62,336 nt of DNA from Mucilaginibacter xinganensis (GTDB lineage: Bacteria; Bacteroidota; Bacteroidia; Sphingobacteriales; Sphingobacteriaceae): assembly GCA_026225055.1 (NCBI GenBank), contig JAMFSA010000146.1:1-62336 (forward strand), read 5' to 3'. Of this stretch, positions 1-8,999 are shown one piece after another. A model generated the notes under the pieces. The model did no database searches. It was given only the letters and a program-made list of their open reading frames with translations, and was not told where the DNA came from. The position numbers and the translations under genes were made by a program. Position 1 is the stretch's first letter. Each line of letters begins with the position of its first letter.

Positions 1-59
1 ATAACTTTATGCATGTGGAGTTGAGATACCACAAAATACACCTTTTGGGTGTAGCAATC

Positions 60-103
60 AAGCCTTTAATATGTTGTTTATCAACAATTTGAAGGCTTTT
101 TGC
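60..103 (+). terminator. Probable rho-independent terminator of an upstream gene
   Basis: A two-part stem can be read here: AAGCCTT (60-66) pairs with AAGGCTT (92-98), with an inner TTGTT/AACAA stem, followed by TTTTTGCTTT. It would end a plus-strand gene lying before the window. A second small hairpin (TACACC/GGGTGTA) precedes it at about 38-53. Confidence 0.5.
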
Positions 104-233
104 TTTATTGGCTGCGACTTTTGGGTTGCAACTGAATCCACTAATTAGCAACCCGCTCTGTATAGTTTAGAGATTGCTTCGTACCTCGCAATGACGCACG
201 AAGACAAATTAACTATTTTATCTTTCCTTCCCC

Positions 234-418
234 GTCAGTAGAACAGCTTCGGATGAAATCAGGCAAAACGATGGTGGGTTGTGCGGCTGTAGGGCATAGC
301 GGGATTTTTGCAGCGCATTGGGCTAGTGCGCACATTATAGCCGCAAAAGTTCCCAGCCCAGGTTTTGATTGATTTGCAGGGTAAAGGCCCAGTGCGGCAA
401 AGAAGCATTTCTACTGAC
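234..418 (+). repeat. ~190-bp hyphenated palindrome, copy A
   Basis: Most diverged of four copies in the window. It starts GTCAGTAGAACAGCTTC and ends TTCTACTGAC, so the ends are complementary. The internal arm AATCAGGCAAAAC is retained, but its partner has drifted to GGTTTTGATTGATTTGC, so this hairpin looks partly decayed. Confidence 0.75.
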
Positions 419-749
419 TTGATTTTTTGCTACCTTTTGTATCAAGACAAAAGTAGTAGCCTCCGCGGCAATGAGCGGCTTCGAGCGACTCAACGAAATT
501 AAGATACTGTACAGTCGGGGATTGCTTCGTTCCTCGCAATGACGCTCGGAGAAAATTCTAAACCTGAATTTTAGCCTTATATGTTGGAGCCGACAAATAC
601 AAATCCTCTGCTCCCGCGAGCTTACAGCTCGTGGTTGCGCATAGTTACAGTTTGCAACTGGAATCATCGATTAGCAATTCGCCCTGTATAGTCGGGGATT
701 GCTTCGTGCCTCGCAATGACGCGCGAAGAGAGTATGCTCTTCTTTCCCC

Positions 750-940
750 GTCAGTAGAACAGCTTCGGGCGAAATCAGGCAAAACGATGGTGGCCTTGAG
801 CGCAATGGCAGGGCATAGCAGATTTTTACAGACGGGCAAAGGCCAGTGCGTAGCGACAGCAGGGTAAAAATATAGCAGCCCAGGTTTTGCCTGATTTGCA
901 GGGCAATGGCCAAGTGCGGCAAAGAAGCCTTTCTAATGAC
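750..940 (+). repeat. ~190-bp hyphenated palindrome, copy B
   Basis: Same family as copies A, C and D. The inner arms GAAATCAGGCAAAAC and GTTTTGCCTGATTTGC are both intact. The right end reads TTCTAATGAC, one base off the partner of the left end. It lies in the same orientation as copy A with matching flanks on both sides. Confidence 0.8.
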
Positions 941-1139
941 TTGATTTTTTGCTACCTTTTGTATCAAGACAAAAGTAGTAGCCTCCGCGGCAATGAGCGG
1001 CTTCAGGCGATATTCACACCATGTATATTCACTCTGTATAGTTTAGGATTGCCACGCTATCGCCCGCAATGACAAATTGGTGTGCCAAACTGTGCCACTT
1101 GTCCCACCTGTTTCACCTGTCCCGTGGCACACCTCTAAA

Positions 1140-1781
1140 TCAAACTCCCCGTTTAGGAAGCAAGGGCGCTGACAAATAGAAATGCCACAACAACATCGTT
1201 GCCACAGTCCTATAAGGCTGCCAAATGGCGGCAAGCTCGATCAATTCTTCTTTAGTAGTGCTAAGAGGTAAACCTTTCACCCGTTTCATAGCATTTACAG
1301 CGGCGAGATCACCGGCAGGGAAAATATCGGCGCATTGCAGTACGAACATGAGGTAAACATCGATGGTCCAATGGCCGATGCCTTTGAGGGTGATGAGCTT
1401 GGCGCGGATGGCATCGTTGGAGAGATGTTCCAACTCGGTTAGGTTGATTTGCCCGCTAAGGAGGGCTTCGGCCAAATAACGGATATAGGCGGTCTTTTGT
1501 CGACTGCAATAACATGCCCGCATTTCCTCATCTGTGAGCAATAACAGCCGGGCAGGGGTAAGTTCCTGTACACGCTCTTTCAGTTTATTTAATGCCGATA
1601 GGGCCGATGCAAGTGAAACCTGTTGCTCCAAAATAATATGCACCAAAGTCTCAAACGTATTGGGTCGCGACCATAGCGGCGGGTAGCCATAAGCGTTGAT
1701 GATGGCGGCGAGATCGGCATCTATCAACGTAAGCTGGTCGCAAATGGGGTAAAAGGTGGCTTTGGTAAACTGTTCGCTCAT
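1140..1781 (-). CDS. DNA-3-methyladenine glycosylase II-like (HhH-GPD) protein
   Basis: This 213-residue protein fits the AlkA-type helix-hairpin-helix DNA glycosylases, which remove alkylated purines in base excision repair. The hairpin motif LKGIGHWT is at about 132-139 and the expected catalytic aspartate is D158 in FPAGDLA. The LEQQVS segment near residue 51 is also typical. It is shorter than E. coli AlkA (282 residues), lacking the N-terminal domain, as is common for the single-domain bacterial form. It is divergent from rarA, with 67 bases between the starts. The substrate range cannot be read from the sequence. Confidence 0.85.
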   Translation of the reverse strand: MSEQFTKATFYPICDQLTLIDADLAAIINAYGYPPLWSRPNTFETLVHIILEQQVSLASALSALNKLKERVQELTPARLLLLTDEEMRACYCSRQKTAYIRYLAEALLSGQINLTELEHLSNDAIRAKLITLKGIGHWTIDVYLMFVLQCADIFPAGDLAAVNAMKRVKGLPLSTTKEELIELAAIWQPYRTVATMLLWHFYLSAPLLPKRGV

Positions 1782-1848
1782 AGATTTGTTAATCTAAAAT
1801 TACTAACTTTTTTAGGATTTTGCATTTACTTTTCACACTTTTACCATT

Positions 1849-3129
1849 ATGAATAACCTGCCGCCTTTAGCTGAGCGCATGCGCCCCAAAACACTCGACG
1901 ATTATGTTGGGCAAAAGCACCTTGTAGGTAAAGGCGCGGTTTTGCGCAAAGCGATAGAATCGGGCGTGCTGCCGTCCATGATCTTCTGGGGGCCGCCGGG
2001 GGTTGGGAAAACTACGCTGGCCTATATCATATCGCAAACCTTATACCGGCCATTCTTTGCCCTCAGTGCCATTAACTCCGGTGTTAAGGATGTGCGCGAG
2101 GTGATAGAAAAGGCTGCTTTACTAAAAGAGCAGGGCGAAACGCTGCCGATCTTATTTATTGATGAGATCCACCGTTTTTCCAAATCACAGCAAGATTCAT
2201 TACTGGGTGCTGTGGAGCGGGGGACAGTTACGCTGATCGGCGCTACTACAGAAAACCCATCTTTTGAGGTGATCTCGGCTTTGTTGTCGCGCTGCCAGGT
2301 GTATATTTTGCAATCGCTTGAGGAAGACGACCTGCTGAACCTGCTCAATAAAGCGATGAAGGAGGATGTGGTGCTGCGCGATAAAAAGATAGAGATAAAA
2401 GAAGATGAAGCATTATTGCGCCTATCCGGTGGTGATGCGCGTAAATTGCTGAACATATTCGAGCTATTAGTAAACGCTTTTAAAGGCAAAAAGATAGAGC
2501 TCACCAATAAAAATGTGCTGGAACATGTGCAGCAAAACATGGCCCTGTATGATAAGGCTGGCGAGCAGCATTATGATATCATCTCGGCATTCATCAAATC
2601 CATGCGGGGCAGCGACCCTAATGGAGCAGTTTACTGGCTGGCACGGATGATTGTAGGCGGTGAAGATCCGCTGTTCATTGCCCGGCGGATGCTGATACTG
2701 GCATCGGAAGATATTGGCAATGCCAACCCGAATGCGCTGCTACTGGCACAGGCCTGTTTTGAGTCGGTGAACAAGATAGGTATGCCGGAGTCGCAGTTGA
2801 TATTGTCGCAAACGGTGATCTACCTGGCAACATCGCCCAAAAGTAATTCGGCCACTACGGCTATTGGTGCTGCCATTGCATTGGTTAGGCAAACCGGCGA
2901 CTTGCCCGTGCCATTGCACCTGCGTAATGCACCAACCAAGCTGATGAAAAATATAGGCTATGGCAAGGATTACAAATATGCGCACAGCTACGAGGGCAAC
3001 TTTACCGACCTCGATTTTCTGCCCGAAGCCATAAAAGGAACTAAGATCTATGAACCCGGAAACAATGCCCGTGAGCTGGAAACCAAAGAAAAGTTAAAAA
3101 AACTTTGGGGCGACCGATATAAATATTAG
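1849..3129 (+). CDS. rarA: Replication-associated recombination protein RarA (AAA ATPase)
   Basis: RarA/MgsA is a clamp-loader-like AAA ATPase that acts at stalled replication forks. The 426-residue length is typical. The Walker A motif GPPGVGKTT is at 48-56, Walker B FIDEIHRF follows near 105, and sensor 1 reads GATTENPSF. The C-terminal half carries the tetramerisation region with SEDIGNANP. The ABC transporter permease gene begins 30 bases downstream on the same strand, so read-through is possible, though no functional link is known. Confidence 0.95.
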   Translation: MNNLPPLAERMRPKTLDDYVGQKHLVGKGAVLRKAIESGVLPSMIFWGPPGVGKTTLAYIISQTLYRPFFALSAINSGVKDVREVIEKAALLKEQGETLPILFIDEIHRFSKSQQDSLLGAVERGTVTLIGATTENPSFEVISALLSRCQVYILQSLEEDDLLNLLNKAMKEDVVLRDKKIEIKEDEALLRLSGGDARKLLNIFELLVNAFKGKKIELTNKNVLEHVQQNMALYDKAGEQHYDIISAFIKSMRGSDPNGAVYWLARMIVGGEDPLFIARRMLILASEDIGNANPNALLLAQACFESVNKIGMPESQLILSQTVIYLATSPKSNSATTAIGAAIALVRQTGDLPVPLHLRNAPTKLMKNIGYGKDYKYAHSYEGNFTDLDFLPEAIKGTKIYEPGNNARELETKEKLKKLWGDRYKY

Positions 3130-3159
3130 TATCTTAAGGGCCTTAACACCGGCCTATCA

Positions 3160-4638
3160 ATGATAAAAACCTTTCTTCAGCATGAATTAAAAGCCTTTTG
3201 GCGCGCCCGTAACACCGGCAAAAATATAGCTGTAAAAATAGTAATGGGTGTACTTATATTGTACCTGTTGCTATGTGCTTTAAGTGCCGGGTTCTTTTTA
3301 GATAAAATATTAGGGCAGGCCTTCCCTAAACAAAATGTAGTGATAGCCTTTTGCGGCATTATACTTATCTATTTCATCTTTGATCTTATCTCGCGGATGC
3401 AGTTGCAGGAACTGCCAACCTTAAAAGTTCAGCCCTATTTACAATTACCTGTAAAACGGAACGCGCTGGCGGGTTACCTGGCCGCCACTTCAATTATCTC
3501 AGCATTCAATATCATTCCTTTTATCCTATTTGTGCCTTTTGTTATCAAAGTAATTGCCGCTGGTTCAGGTGCCGGTGTGGCATGGGCATTTGTAGGGTCT
3601 ATTTTGGGGATAACCATTTTTAATAATTATTTGGCGCTATATATTAAGCGTAAAGCCAATTTAAATGGTTGGATTTTCTTGATCGCTACCGGCATACTAA
3701 TATTGATTTGCCTGGGCGACTTTTTGTGGCATATCTATTCTATCAGGGATATATCATACCTGTTCTTCGGGCATTTAATTGGTTTCCCGGGTTTGGCTTT
3801 ATTGCCAATTCTGCTGGCGGTGGGTATGTATTATATTAACTTTTTGTATTTAAAGGATAACCTTTATCTCGAAGAGCTCAAGTCTAAAAAAGCATCACAC
3901 AAAAGCAGTACAGAATATCCTTTCCTTAACAGGTTTGGCATAACCGGCGATCTGGTTGCTAACGAGATCAAACTTATTATCAGAAACAAGCGGCCAAATT
4001 CAGCTATAAAGATGAGCGTGCTGTTTTTGTTCTATGGCTTGCTATTCTATAACAAACCGACTTTGATGCATACCGATTATCCTGTTGTTTTTGTAGGCAT
4101 GTTTATGACCGGTATCTTCATCATTAACTACGGGCAATTTATGTTTAGCTGGCAAGCCGCACATTTTGATGGCTTATTGGTAAATAAACTAAATTTTGCT
4201 GATTTTCTTAAAGCGAAGTATTTACTGTTCACCCTCGTATCAACATTGGCGTTTATAGTAACAATACCTTATGTGTATTTTGGCTGGAGGGTTTTGTTTA
4301 TCCATTTTATGATGTATTTATGGAACCTGGGTGTTAATACTACCATCATCCTGTACTTCGCTAACCGCAACGCCCGTCGCATTGATCTTTCAAAAGCGGC
4401 CGCGTTTAACTGGGAAGGCGTAGGCGCAACCCAATGGATCATCTCTATACCACTGTTCGTTACGCCAATTTTGATTTATCTGCCATTTTCATTCTTGCAT
4501 TACCGTGATCTTGGGCTTGCTGTGCTGGGCGCTGCCGGGCTGGTGATGATCCTTATCCGCAGTACCCTGATCAATAAATTGGAAGCAGATTTTTATAAAC
4601 GTAAATACACCATCGCCGAAGGCTTTAGAAACAAATAA
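3160..4638 (+). CDS. ABC exporter permease, DUF5687-like
   Basis: This 492-residue integral membrane protein has about ten to twelve hydrophobic segments and no soluble domain of note. Its gene ends one base before the next start, which encodes an ABC ATPase, so the two very probably form one exporter. The size and topology match the DUF5687 family of Bacteroidota, predicted ABC-2-like permeases. A polar stretch at about 235-255 (ELKSKKASHKSSTEY) divides two membrane blocks. The substrate is unknown; nothing nearby names it. Confidence 0.8.
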   Translation: MIKTFLQHELKAFWRARNTGKNIAVKIVMGVLILYLLLCALSAGFFLDKILGQAFPKQNVVIAFCGIILIYFIFDLISRMQLQELPTLKVQPYLQLPVKRNALAGYLAATSIISAFNIIPFILFVPFVIKVIAAGSGAGVAWAFVGSILGITIFNNYLALYIKRKANLNGWIFLIATGILILICLGDFLWHIYSIRDISYLFFGHLIGFPGLALLPILLAVGMYYINFLYLKDNLYLEELKSKKASHKSSTEYPFLNRFGITGDLVANEIKLIIRNKRPNSAIKMSVLFLFYGLLFYNKPTLMHTDYPVVFVGMFMTGIFIINYGQFMFSWQAAHFDGLLVNKLNFADFLKAKYLLFTLVSTLAFIVTIPYVYFGWRVLFIHFMMYLWNLGVNTTIILYFANRNARRIDLSKAAAFNWEGVGATQWIISIPLFVTPILIYLPFSFLHYRDLGLAVLGAAGLVMILIRSTLINKLEADFYKRKYTIAEGFRNK

Positions 4639-4639
4639 T

Positions 4640-5383
4640 ATGATAACTATAACTGATCTTAAAAAAATATACAATAATGTACTGGTTGTAAACGTGCCGA
4701 AGCTCGAAATAGCCAAAGGTGAAAGCATTGGCCTGGTGGGCAACAACGGTGCAGGTAAAACAACCCTTTTCCGCATGATACTCGATCTGATCCGCCCTGA
4801 AAGCGGCGAGGTGGTATCAAACGGCGAAGTAGTTGCCGGGCATGAAAACTGGAAGAATTACACTGCCTCGTACCTTGATGAGGGCTTCCTGATCGATTAC
4901 CTTACACCCGAGGAATATTTCTACTTCATTGGCGGGTTGCATCAGCAAACGCAGGCACATGTGGATGATTTTCTATCAACCCTTGGTGATTTCTTTAATG
5001 GCGAGATCCTGAAAAAAGGCAAATATATCCGCGACCTTTCAAAAGGTAACCAAAGTAAGGTGGGCATTGCCTCCTGCTTATTGCAAAAGCCAGAATTGCT
5101 GATGCTGGATGAACCGTTCGCCAATATAGACCCAAGTACACAGATCAGGCTAAAAAATATGCTGAAGAGCCTAAACAAACAACAGGGAGTAACCACATTA
5201 ATATCAAGCCACGACCTGAGCCACGTAACCGATGTGTGCGACCGCATATTACTAATGGAAAAAGGCAGGATCATTAAGGATATCGCCACCAGTTCATCAA
5301 CCCTGGCCGAACTGGAAGACTATTTCGCAGTAGGGCAAAGCGCCGCGTTTGCCCCCCGCATTGATGATGAATATAATGATTGA
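4640..5383 (+). CDS. ABC transporter ATP-binding protein
   Basis: This is the nucleotide-binding partner of the preceding permease. Walker A GNNGAGKTT lies near residues 34-42, the signature segment reads DLSKGNQSKV, Walker B is LLMLDEPF, and the switch histidine is in SSHDLSH. At 247 residues it is a single ABC domain with a short tail. The one-base gap to the permease implies co-transcription and probably translational coupling. The signature has LSKGN instead of LSGGQ, as in many ABC-2 type exporters for lipids, drugs or peptides. Confidence 0.92.
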   Translation: MITITDLKKIYNNVLVVNVPKLEIAKGESIGLVGNNGAGKTTLFRMILDLIRPESGEVVSNGEVVAGHENWKNYTASYLDEGFLIDYLTPEEYFYFIGGLHQQTQAHVDDFLSTLGDFFNGEILKKGKYIRDLSKGNQSKVGIASCLLQKPELLMLDEPFANIDPSTQIRLKNMLKSLNKQQGVTTLISSHDLSHVTDVCDRILLMEKGRIIKDIATSSSTLAELEDYFAVGQSAAFAPRIDDEYND

Positions 5384-5404
5384 TTGTCACCTTTAATTTT
5401 ACCC

Positions 5405-5526
5405 GTAGAGACGCAATATTTTGCGTCTCTCACAGACAAGAAATGAATATATGTAGAGACGCGATACCTCGCGTCTCTTTTTAATAATGAAGTGACAAAG
5501 TAGGGCATAATCCTTTGCGTCTCTAC
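5405..5526. repeat. REP-like palindromes with GAGACGC arms
   Basis: Two hairpins share the same outer arm: AGAGACGCAA/TTGCGTCTCT (5407-5430, loop TATT) and AGAGACGCGA/TCGCGTCTCT (5455-5478, loop TACC). A half copy, TTTGCGTCTCTAC, closes the element at 5514-5526. The half copy also supplies the TTTG that could be the -33 box of the next gene. Confidence 0.85.
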
Positions 5527-5545
5527 ATCTGTTCTTCTATATTTG
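5514..5545 (+). promoter_or_regulatory. Bacteroidota-type promoter of the GNAT gene at 5550
   Basis: TTTG at 5514-5517, a 20-base spacer and TATATTTG at 5538-5545 match the Bacteroidota consensus TTTG-N17-23-TAnnTTTG exactly. The start codon follows only four bases later, so the transcript may be leaderless or nearly so. Confidence 0.6.
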
Positions 5546-5549
5546 AATA

Positions 5550-6047
5550 ATGTATACTATCAGAACAGCAACTCCAACCGATACTGAAACCATTATTAAA
5601 ATAGCCGAAACAACCTGGTGGGTAGCCTACTCACCCATATTAGAAGGAGAACAGATCCGCTTTATGCTTAATGAGATTTATACGGCTGAGAAGATCAGCA
5701 AGCAGATTGAAAATAACATACAAACCTATTTATTGCTGATTGAAGATGAGCAGCCGGTTGCCTTCGCGGCATTTTCTCCGCGGGAAGAAAATGCGAAGAT
5801 CTATAAATTGCATAAGCTTTACTGCCTGCCCGCAACACAAGGCAAAGGCTATGGTAAAATATTGATTGATGCCGTAAGCGATGAAGTATTAAAAGCCGGT
5901 AAACACATCCTCGAACTAAATGTGAACCGCTACAACAAGGCCAAAAGCTTTTATGAAAAGATGGGCTTTAGCGAGGCATACCAGGAAGATATCCCCATCG
6001 GGCCATATTTTATGAATGATTATGTGATGCGAAAAGAATTAAAATAA
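5550..6047 (+). CDS. GNAT family N-acetyltransferase
   Basis: This 165-residue protein has the GNAT fold. The acetyl-CoA pyrophosphate-binding motif A is LPATQGKGYGKIL at about 94-106, and the C-terminal part reads LNVNRYNKAKSFYEKMGF, the usual motif B region. The acceptor substrate cannot be predicted; it could be a small amine or a protein N-terminus. It stands alone between the ABC pair and the GH20 gene, with its own promoter partly built from a repeat element. Confidence 0.88.
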   Translation: MYTIRTATPTDTETIIKIAETTWWVAYSPILEGEQIRFMLNEIYTAEKISKQIENNIQTYLLLIEDEQPVAFAAFSPREENAKIYKLHKLYCLPATQGKGYGKILIDAVSDEVLKAGKHILELNVNRYNKAKSFYEKMGFSEAYQEDIPIGPYFMNDYVMRKELK

Positions 6048-6077
6048 TATATCTGCTAATTATTAACCTAAAAGTAT

Positions 6078-7958
6078 ATGAACAAAGGCTTGTTGACTTT
6101 CGTGTTTAGTTTTTTGACCGCTTTTACGTGCCTTGCACAAGCGCCGCAATTAATACCTCAGCCGGTATCGCTGAAAACGTATCCCGGCCATTTTAAGCTA
6201 ACGCGACAAACAAGCATCATCATACCCACGGGGGATCCTGAAATTAAAAGAATCGGCAATTTATTAGCTGGTATGCTAAACTCGCCAACAGGTTTTACTA
6301 TTCCGGTTACTACTGTTAACAAAACAGCATCAGCCATTCATTTAAAATTGAACAAAGTAGCCGACCCCAAAATTGGCGAAGAAGGTTATACACTAAAAGT
6401 AACCACCGCCCGTATAACCATTGCTGCTAATGATGATAAGGGTTTGTTTTATGGCATCCAAACACTGGTGCAGTTATTGCCCCCTGATATTGAATCGAAA
6501 ACGCAGGTTGCAAGTATTGCCTGGAACATCCCTGCTATTGATATTACCGATTACCCGCGTTTTGGCTGGCGGGGATTGATGCTGGATGTAAGCCGCCATT
6601 ATTTCCCTAAACAAGTGGTTAAGGATTATATTGATGAGATGGCCAAATACAAATACAATGTATTTCACTGGCATTTGTCGGACGATAATGGCTGGCGCAT
6701 TGAGATAAAAAGCCTGCCGCAGCTAACTAATGTTGGCGCATGGCGTGTAATGCGTACCGGGCCGTTCAATGGTTCAATGCAAGTGCCGCAACCTGGTGAA
6801 AAAGCAACTTATGGAGGTTTTTATACCCAGAATGATGTGCGCGAAATTATCAAATACGCGCAGGATAGGTACATCACTATTTTGCCCGAAATTGATGTTC
6901 CGGCGCATAGTTTGGCAATGATCGCTTCGTTTCCAAACCTGTCATGTACCCAACTGCAATACCCGGTTAACCCCGGCAGCAGTTTTTATATGAAGGAAGA
7001 TAACGTGCTTTGCGTTGGTAACGACTCCACCTACATGATCCTGGATAAGGTTTTTACCGAGATAGCGCAGCTGTTCCCTTGTAAATATATCCATATAGGT
7101 GGCGATGAGGCTTATAAAGGGTTTTGGGATAAATGCCCGAAATGCCAGGCCCTGATGAAACGTGAAAATCTGAAGAATACCGAAGAACTGCAAAGCTATT
7201 TTGTAAAACGTGTGGCGCAGATCATAGAATCGAAGGGCAGAAAACTGATTGGCTGGGATGAGATTTTAGAGGGTGGACTGGCACCATCGGCAACGGTAAT
7301 GAGCTGGCGCGGAATGGATGGCGGTATTAAGGCTGCAAAAATGGGCCACGAAGTAGTGATGACCCCATGGGGCAGCTGTTACATCGATCTTTACCAGGGC
7401 GATCCTTTGGTTGAGCCGCATACCTATGGCAAGCTGTTTTTAAACGATGCTTATGCCTTTGAACCCGTGCCCGATAGCGTTGACGCTAAACTTATTTTAG
7501 GCGGACAAGGCAATTTATGGACAGAATCGGTAACCGACGAGCGCCAGGTAGAATATATGACCTGGCCACGTGCTTTGGCATTGTCAGAAATTTTATGGTC
7601 GCCCAAGAGCGAGCGTCATTTTGATGAGTTTGCGCAAAGAGTTGAAACACACTTTAAACGCCTGGATGCCGCAGATATTAAATATGCCCGCAGTATGTAT
7701 GATCCGATTATCAGCGGCGTAAGGATACCGGGAGATACATCGCTTAAAGTGAAACTGGGTACGGAAATTAGCAAGCTTGATCTCTATTATACGTTCGATA
7801 CCAGTTTGCCCGATAATCACTCACTAAAATATAACAATATGCCGTTGGCTATACCTAACGGGGCAACCGAAATAAGAGTGGTCACCTATCGGGATAATAA
7901 ACCCATTGGCAAACAAATAGATGTTACGCTGAAACAGTTAGCGAAAAAGAAAGAGTAA
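6078..7958 (+). CDS. Beta-N-acetylhexosaminidase (GH20), secreted
   Basis: GH20 enzymes release terminal GlcNAc or GalNAc from chitin fragments and glycans by substrate-assisted catalysis. The 626-residue protein has a signal peptide (1 to about 20, ending CLAQA), a GH20b N-terminal domain to about 150 and the catalytic barrel from about 155, opening with GWRGLMLDVSRHYFP. The HWHLSDDNGWRIE motif and the catalytic pair D343-E344 in HIGGDEAY are present. The C-terminal 90 residues resemble the chitobiase C-terminal beta domain. The DUF1080 gene follows 53 bases downstream. Confidence 0.95.
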   Translation: MNKGLLTFVFSFLTAFTCLAQAPQLIPQPVSLKTYPGHFKLTRQTSIIIPTGDPEIKRIGNLLAGMLNSPTGFTIPVTTVNKTASAIHLKLNKVADPKIGEEGYTLKVTTARITIAANDDKGLFYGIQTLVQLLPPDIESKTQVASIAWNIPAIDITDYPRFGWRGLMLDVSRHYFPKQVVKDYIDEMAKYKYNVFHWHLSDDNGWRIEIKSLPQLTNVGAWRVMRTGPFNGSMQVPQPGEKATYGGFYTQNDVREIIKYAQDRYITILPEIDVPAHSLAMIASFPNLSCTQLQYPVNPGSSFYMKEDNVLCVGNDSTYMILDKVFTEIAQLFPCKYIHIGGDEAYKGFWDKCPKCQALMKRENLKNTEELQSYFVKRVAQIIESKGRKLIGWDEILEGGLAPSATVMSWRGMDGGIKAAKMGHEVVMTPWGSCYIDLYQGDPLVEPHTYGKLFLNDAYAFEPVPDSVDAKLILGGQGNLWTESVTDERQVEYMTWPRALALSEILWSPKSERHFDEFAQRVETHFKRLDAADIKYARSMYDPIISGVRIPGDTSLKVKLGTEISKLDLYYTFDTSLPDNHSLKYNNMPLAIPNGATEIRVVTYRDNKPIGKQIDVTLKQLAKKKE

Positions 7959-8011
7959 AACCTTCAGATTATTATAACCGGGATTGCTTATGTTTGAATA
8001 AACCTTCAGAT

Positions 8012-8878
8012 ATGAGACCATTATTATTATCTTTTTGCTGTGCGCTCATCTTCATGAGCAGCACCTCTTTTCAGCCTGCTGATGAATGGACGCCTTTGCT
8101 GGATAAAAAGCTTTCTAAATGGGAGATCTATCAAAGCTTTCAGCATAAACTGGGCTATAAAGGTGAAGCACCGCGCGATGATAACGGCAATTTGATAAAG
8201 CCGGTTGGTTATAATATCAATAAGAACAATGAGTTTTCCGTGATCGATGAGAACGGGGAAACGATCCTCAAAATAGGCGGCGATATCTACGGCTGCTTAT
8301 TTACCAAACAGGATTATGGTAATTATTATCTTAAACTAAAAGTAAAGTGGGGCGATAAAAAGTGGGTGCCGCGCCTAAATGAGGTAAAGGATTCCGGCCT
8401 GTTATACCACTCGCAAGGTGAATGCGGTGTCGATTACTGGCGCACCTGGATGCTGAGCCAGGAGTTTCAGATAGCGGAAAAAGGCATGGGCGATTACTGG
8501 TCCCAAGCCAGCTCCCGCTCTGATGTTAAAGCCCGGAAAGAGGGCAGCGATTACTTTTTTGATAAGGATGGAACACTGATGGAATTTGGCGGTGGTACTA
8601 CTGCCGGAAATTTCTGCCATGCAGGTACTGATGTAGAGAAAAAAGGCGAGTGGAATGAGTTGGAGCTAATCACTTATGGCGATAAATGCATCCGCATTGT
8701 AAACGGGGTGGTAGTGATGGCGCTATCAAATAGCCGCTATATGGTTGATGGTAAAGCAAAGCCATTAGTAAGCGGCAAACTGCAATTGCAATGCGAAGCT
8801 GCTGAAGTATATTATAAGGATATCCTGATCAAAAAAATTGATGCAATGCCGGAGAAATATGCGGCTTATTTTAAATAA
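8012..8878 (+). CDS. DUF1080 (3-keto-disaccharide hydrolase-like) secreted protein
   Basis: The 288-residue product has a signal peptide and a single concanavalin-like DUF1080 domain, with EWTPLLDKKLSKWEIY near the start and SGLLYHSQGE in the centre. Members of this family include 3-keto-glycoside hydrolases and sugar-binding modules. I chose the ATG at 8012 because it begins the hydrophobic leader; an in-frame TTG at 7994 would add six polar residues. It is on the same strand as the GH20 gene and may share its transcript. Confidence 0.85.
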   Translation: MRPLLLSFCCALIFMSSTSFQPADEWTPLLDKKLSKWEIYQSFQHKLGYKGEAPRDDNGNLIKPVGYNINKNNEFSVIDENGETILKIGGDIYGCLFTKQDYGNYYLKLKVKWGDKKWVPRLNEVKDSGLLYHSQGECGVDYWRTWMLSQEFQIAEKGMGDYWSQASSRSDVKARKEGSDYFFDKDGTLMEFGGGTTAGNFCHAGTDVEKKGEWNELELITYGDKCIRIVNGVVVMALSNSRYMVDGKAKPLVSGKLQLQCEAAEVYYKDILIKKIDAMPEKYAAYFK

Positions 8879-8890
8879 TTGAACTTTTAA

Positions 8891-8984
8891 AACTCTGTGC
8901 ATTTTGTATTTTCTCTCTCAGTGCCCTCTGTGGTTAATTTACCACAAAGTGCACTGAGAGAGATTTTACAAAGAACACAGAGTT
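8891..8984. repeat. Long imperfect palindrome between convergent genes
   Basis: AACTCTGTG at 8891 pairs with CACAGAGTT at 8976-8984, and the inner CTCTCTCAGTGC pairs with GCACTGAGAGAG. The arms are about 44 bases with a few mismatches around a TAATTT centre. It lies between the convergent DUF1080 and GH2 genes. There is no T run, so it is more a repeat than a classical terminator. Confidence 0.75.
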
Positions 8985-8999
8985 ATTATGACAGAATCA

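Larger units (their letters stand above)
165..1076. repeat. Repeat island 1: two tandem copies of a composite repeat, no credible gene
   Basis: The 1.1 kb before the first gene holds no convincing coding sequence. The same block occurs twice about 520 bases apart: a half element ending CTCGCAATGACGC, then a ~190-bp hyphenated palindrome (copies at 234-418 and 750-940), then a short hairpin around TTTTGTATCAAGACAAAA, a CCTCCGCGGCAATGAGCGGC segment, and the start of another GATTGCTTCGT...CGCAATGAC element. Short open frames here cross these repeats on both strands and recur with them in the other islands, so I treat them as chance. Confidence 0.85.

Noticed and set aside
335..1072. Several open frames of 60-110 codons on both strands in the first kilobase
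   Set aside because: They lie wholly inside repeats that recur in two other islands, have no leader, start context or family features, and overlap each other.
165..1076. A CRISPR array, because of repeated short units
   Set aside because: The units are palindromes of different sizes with irregular spacing and repeated flanks; no spacers of uniform length and no cas genes are present.
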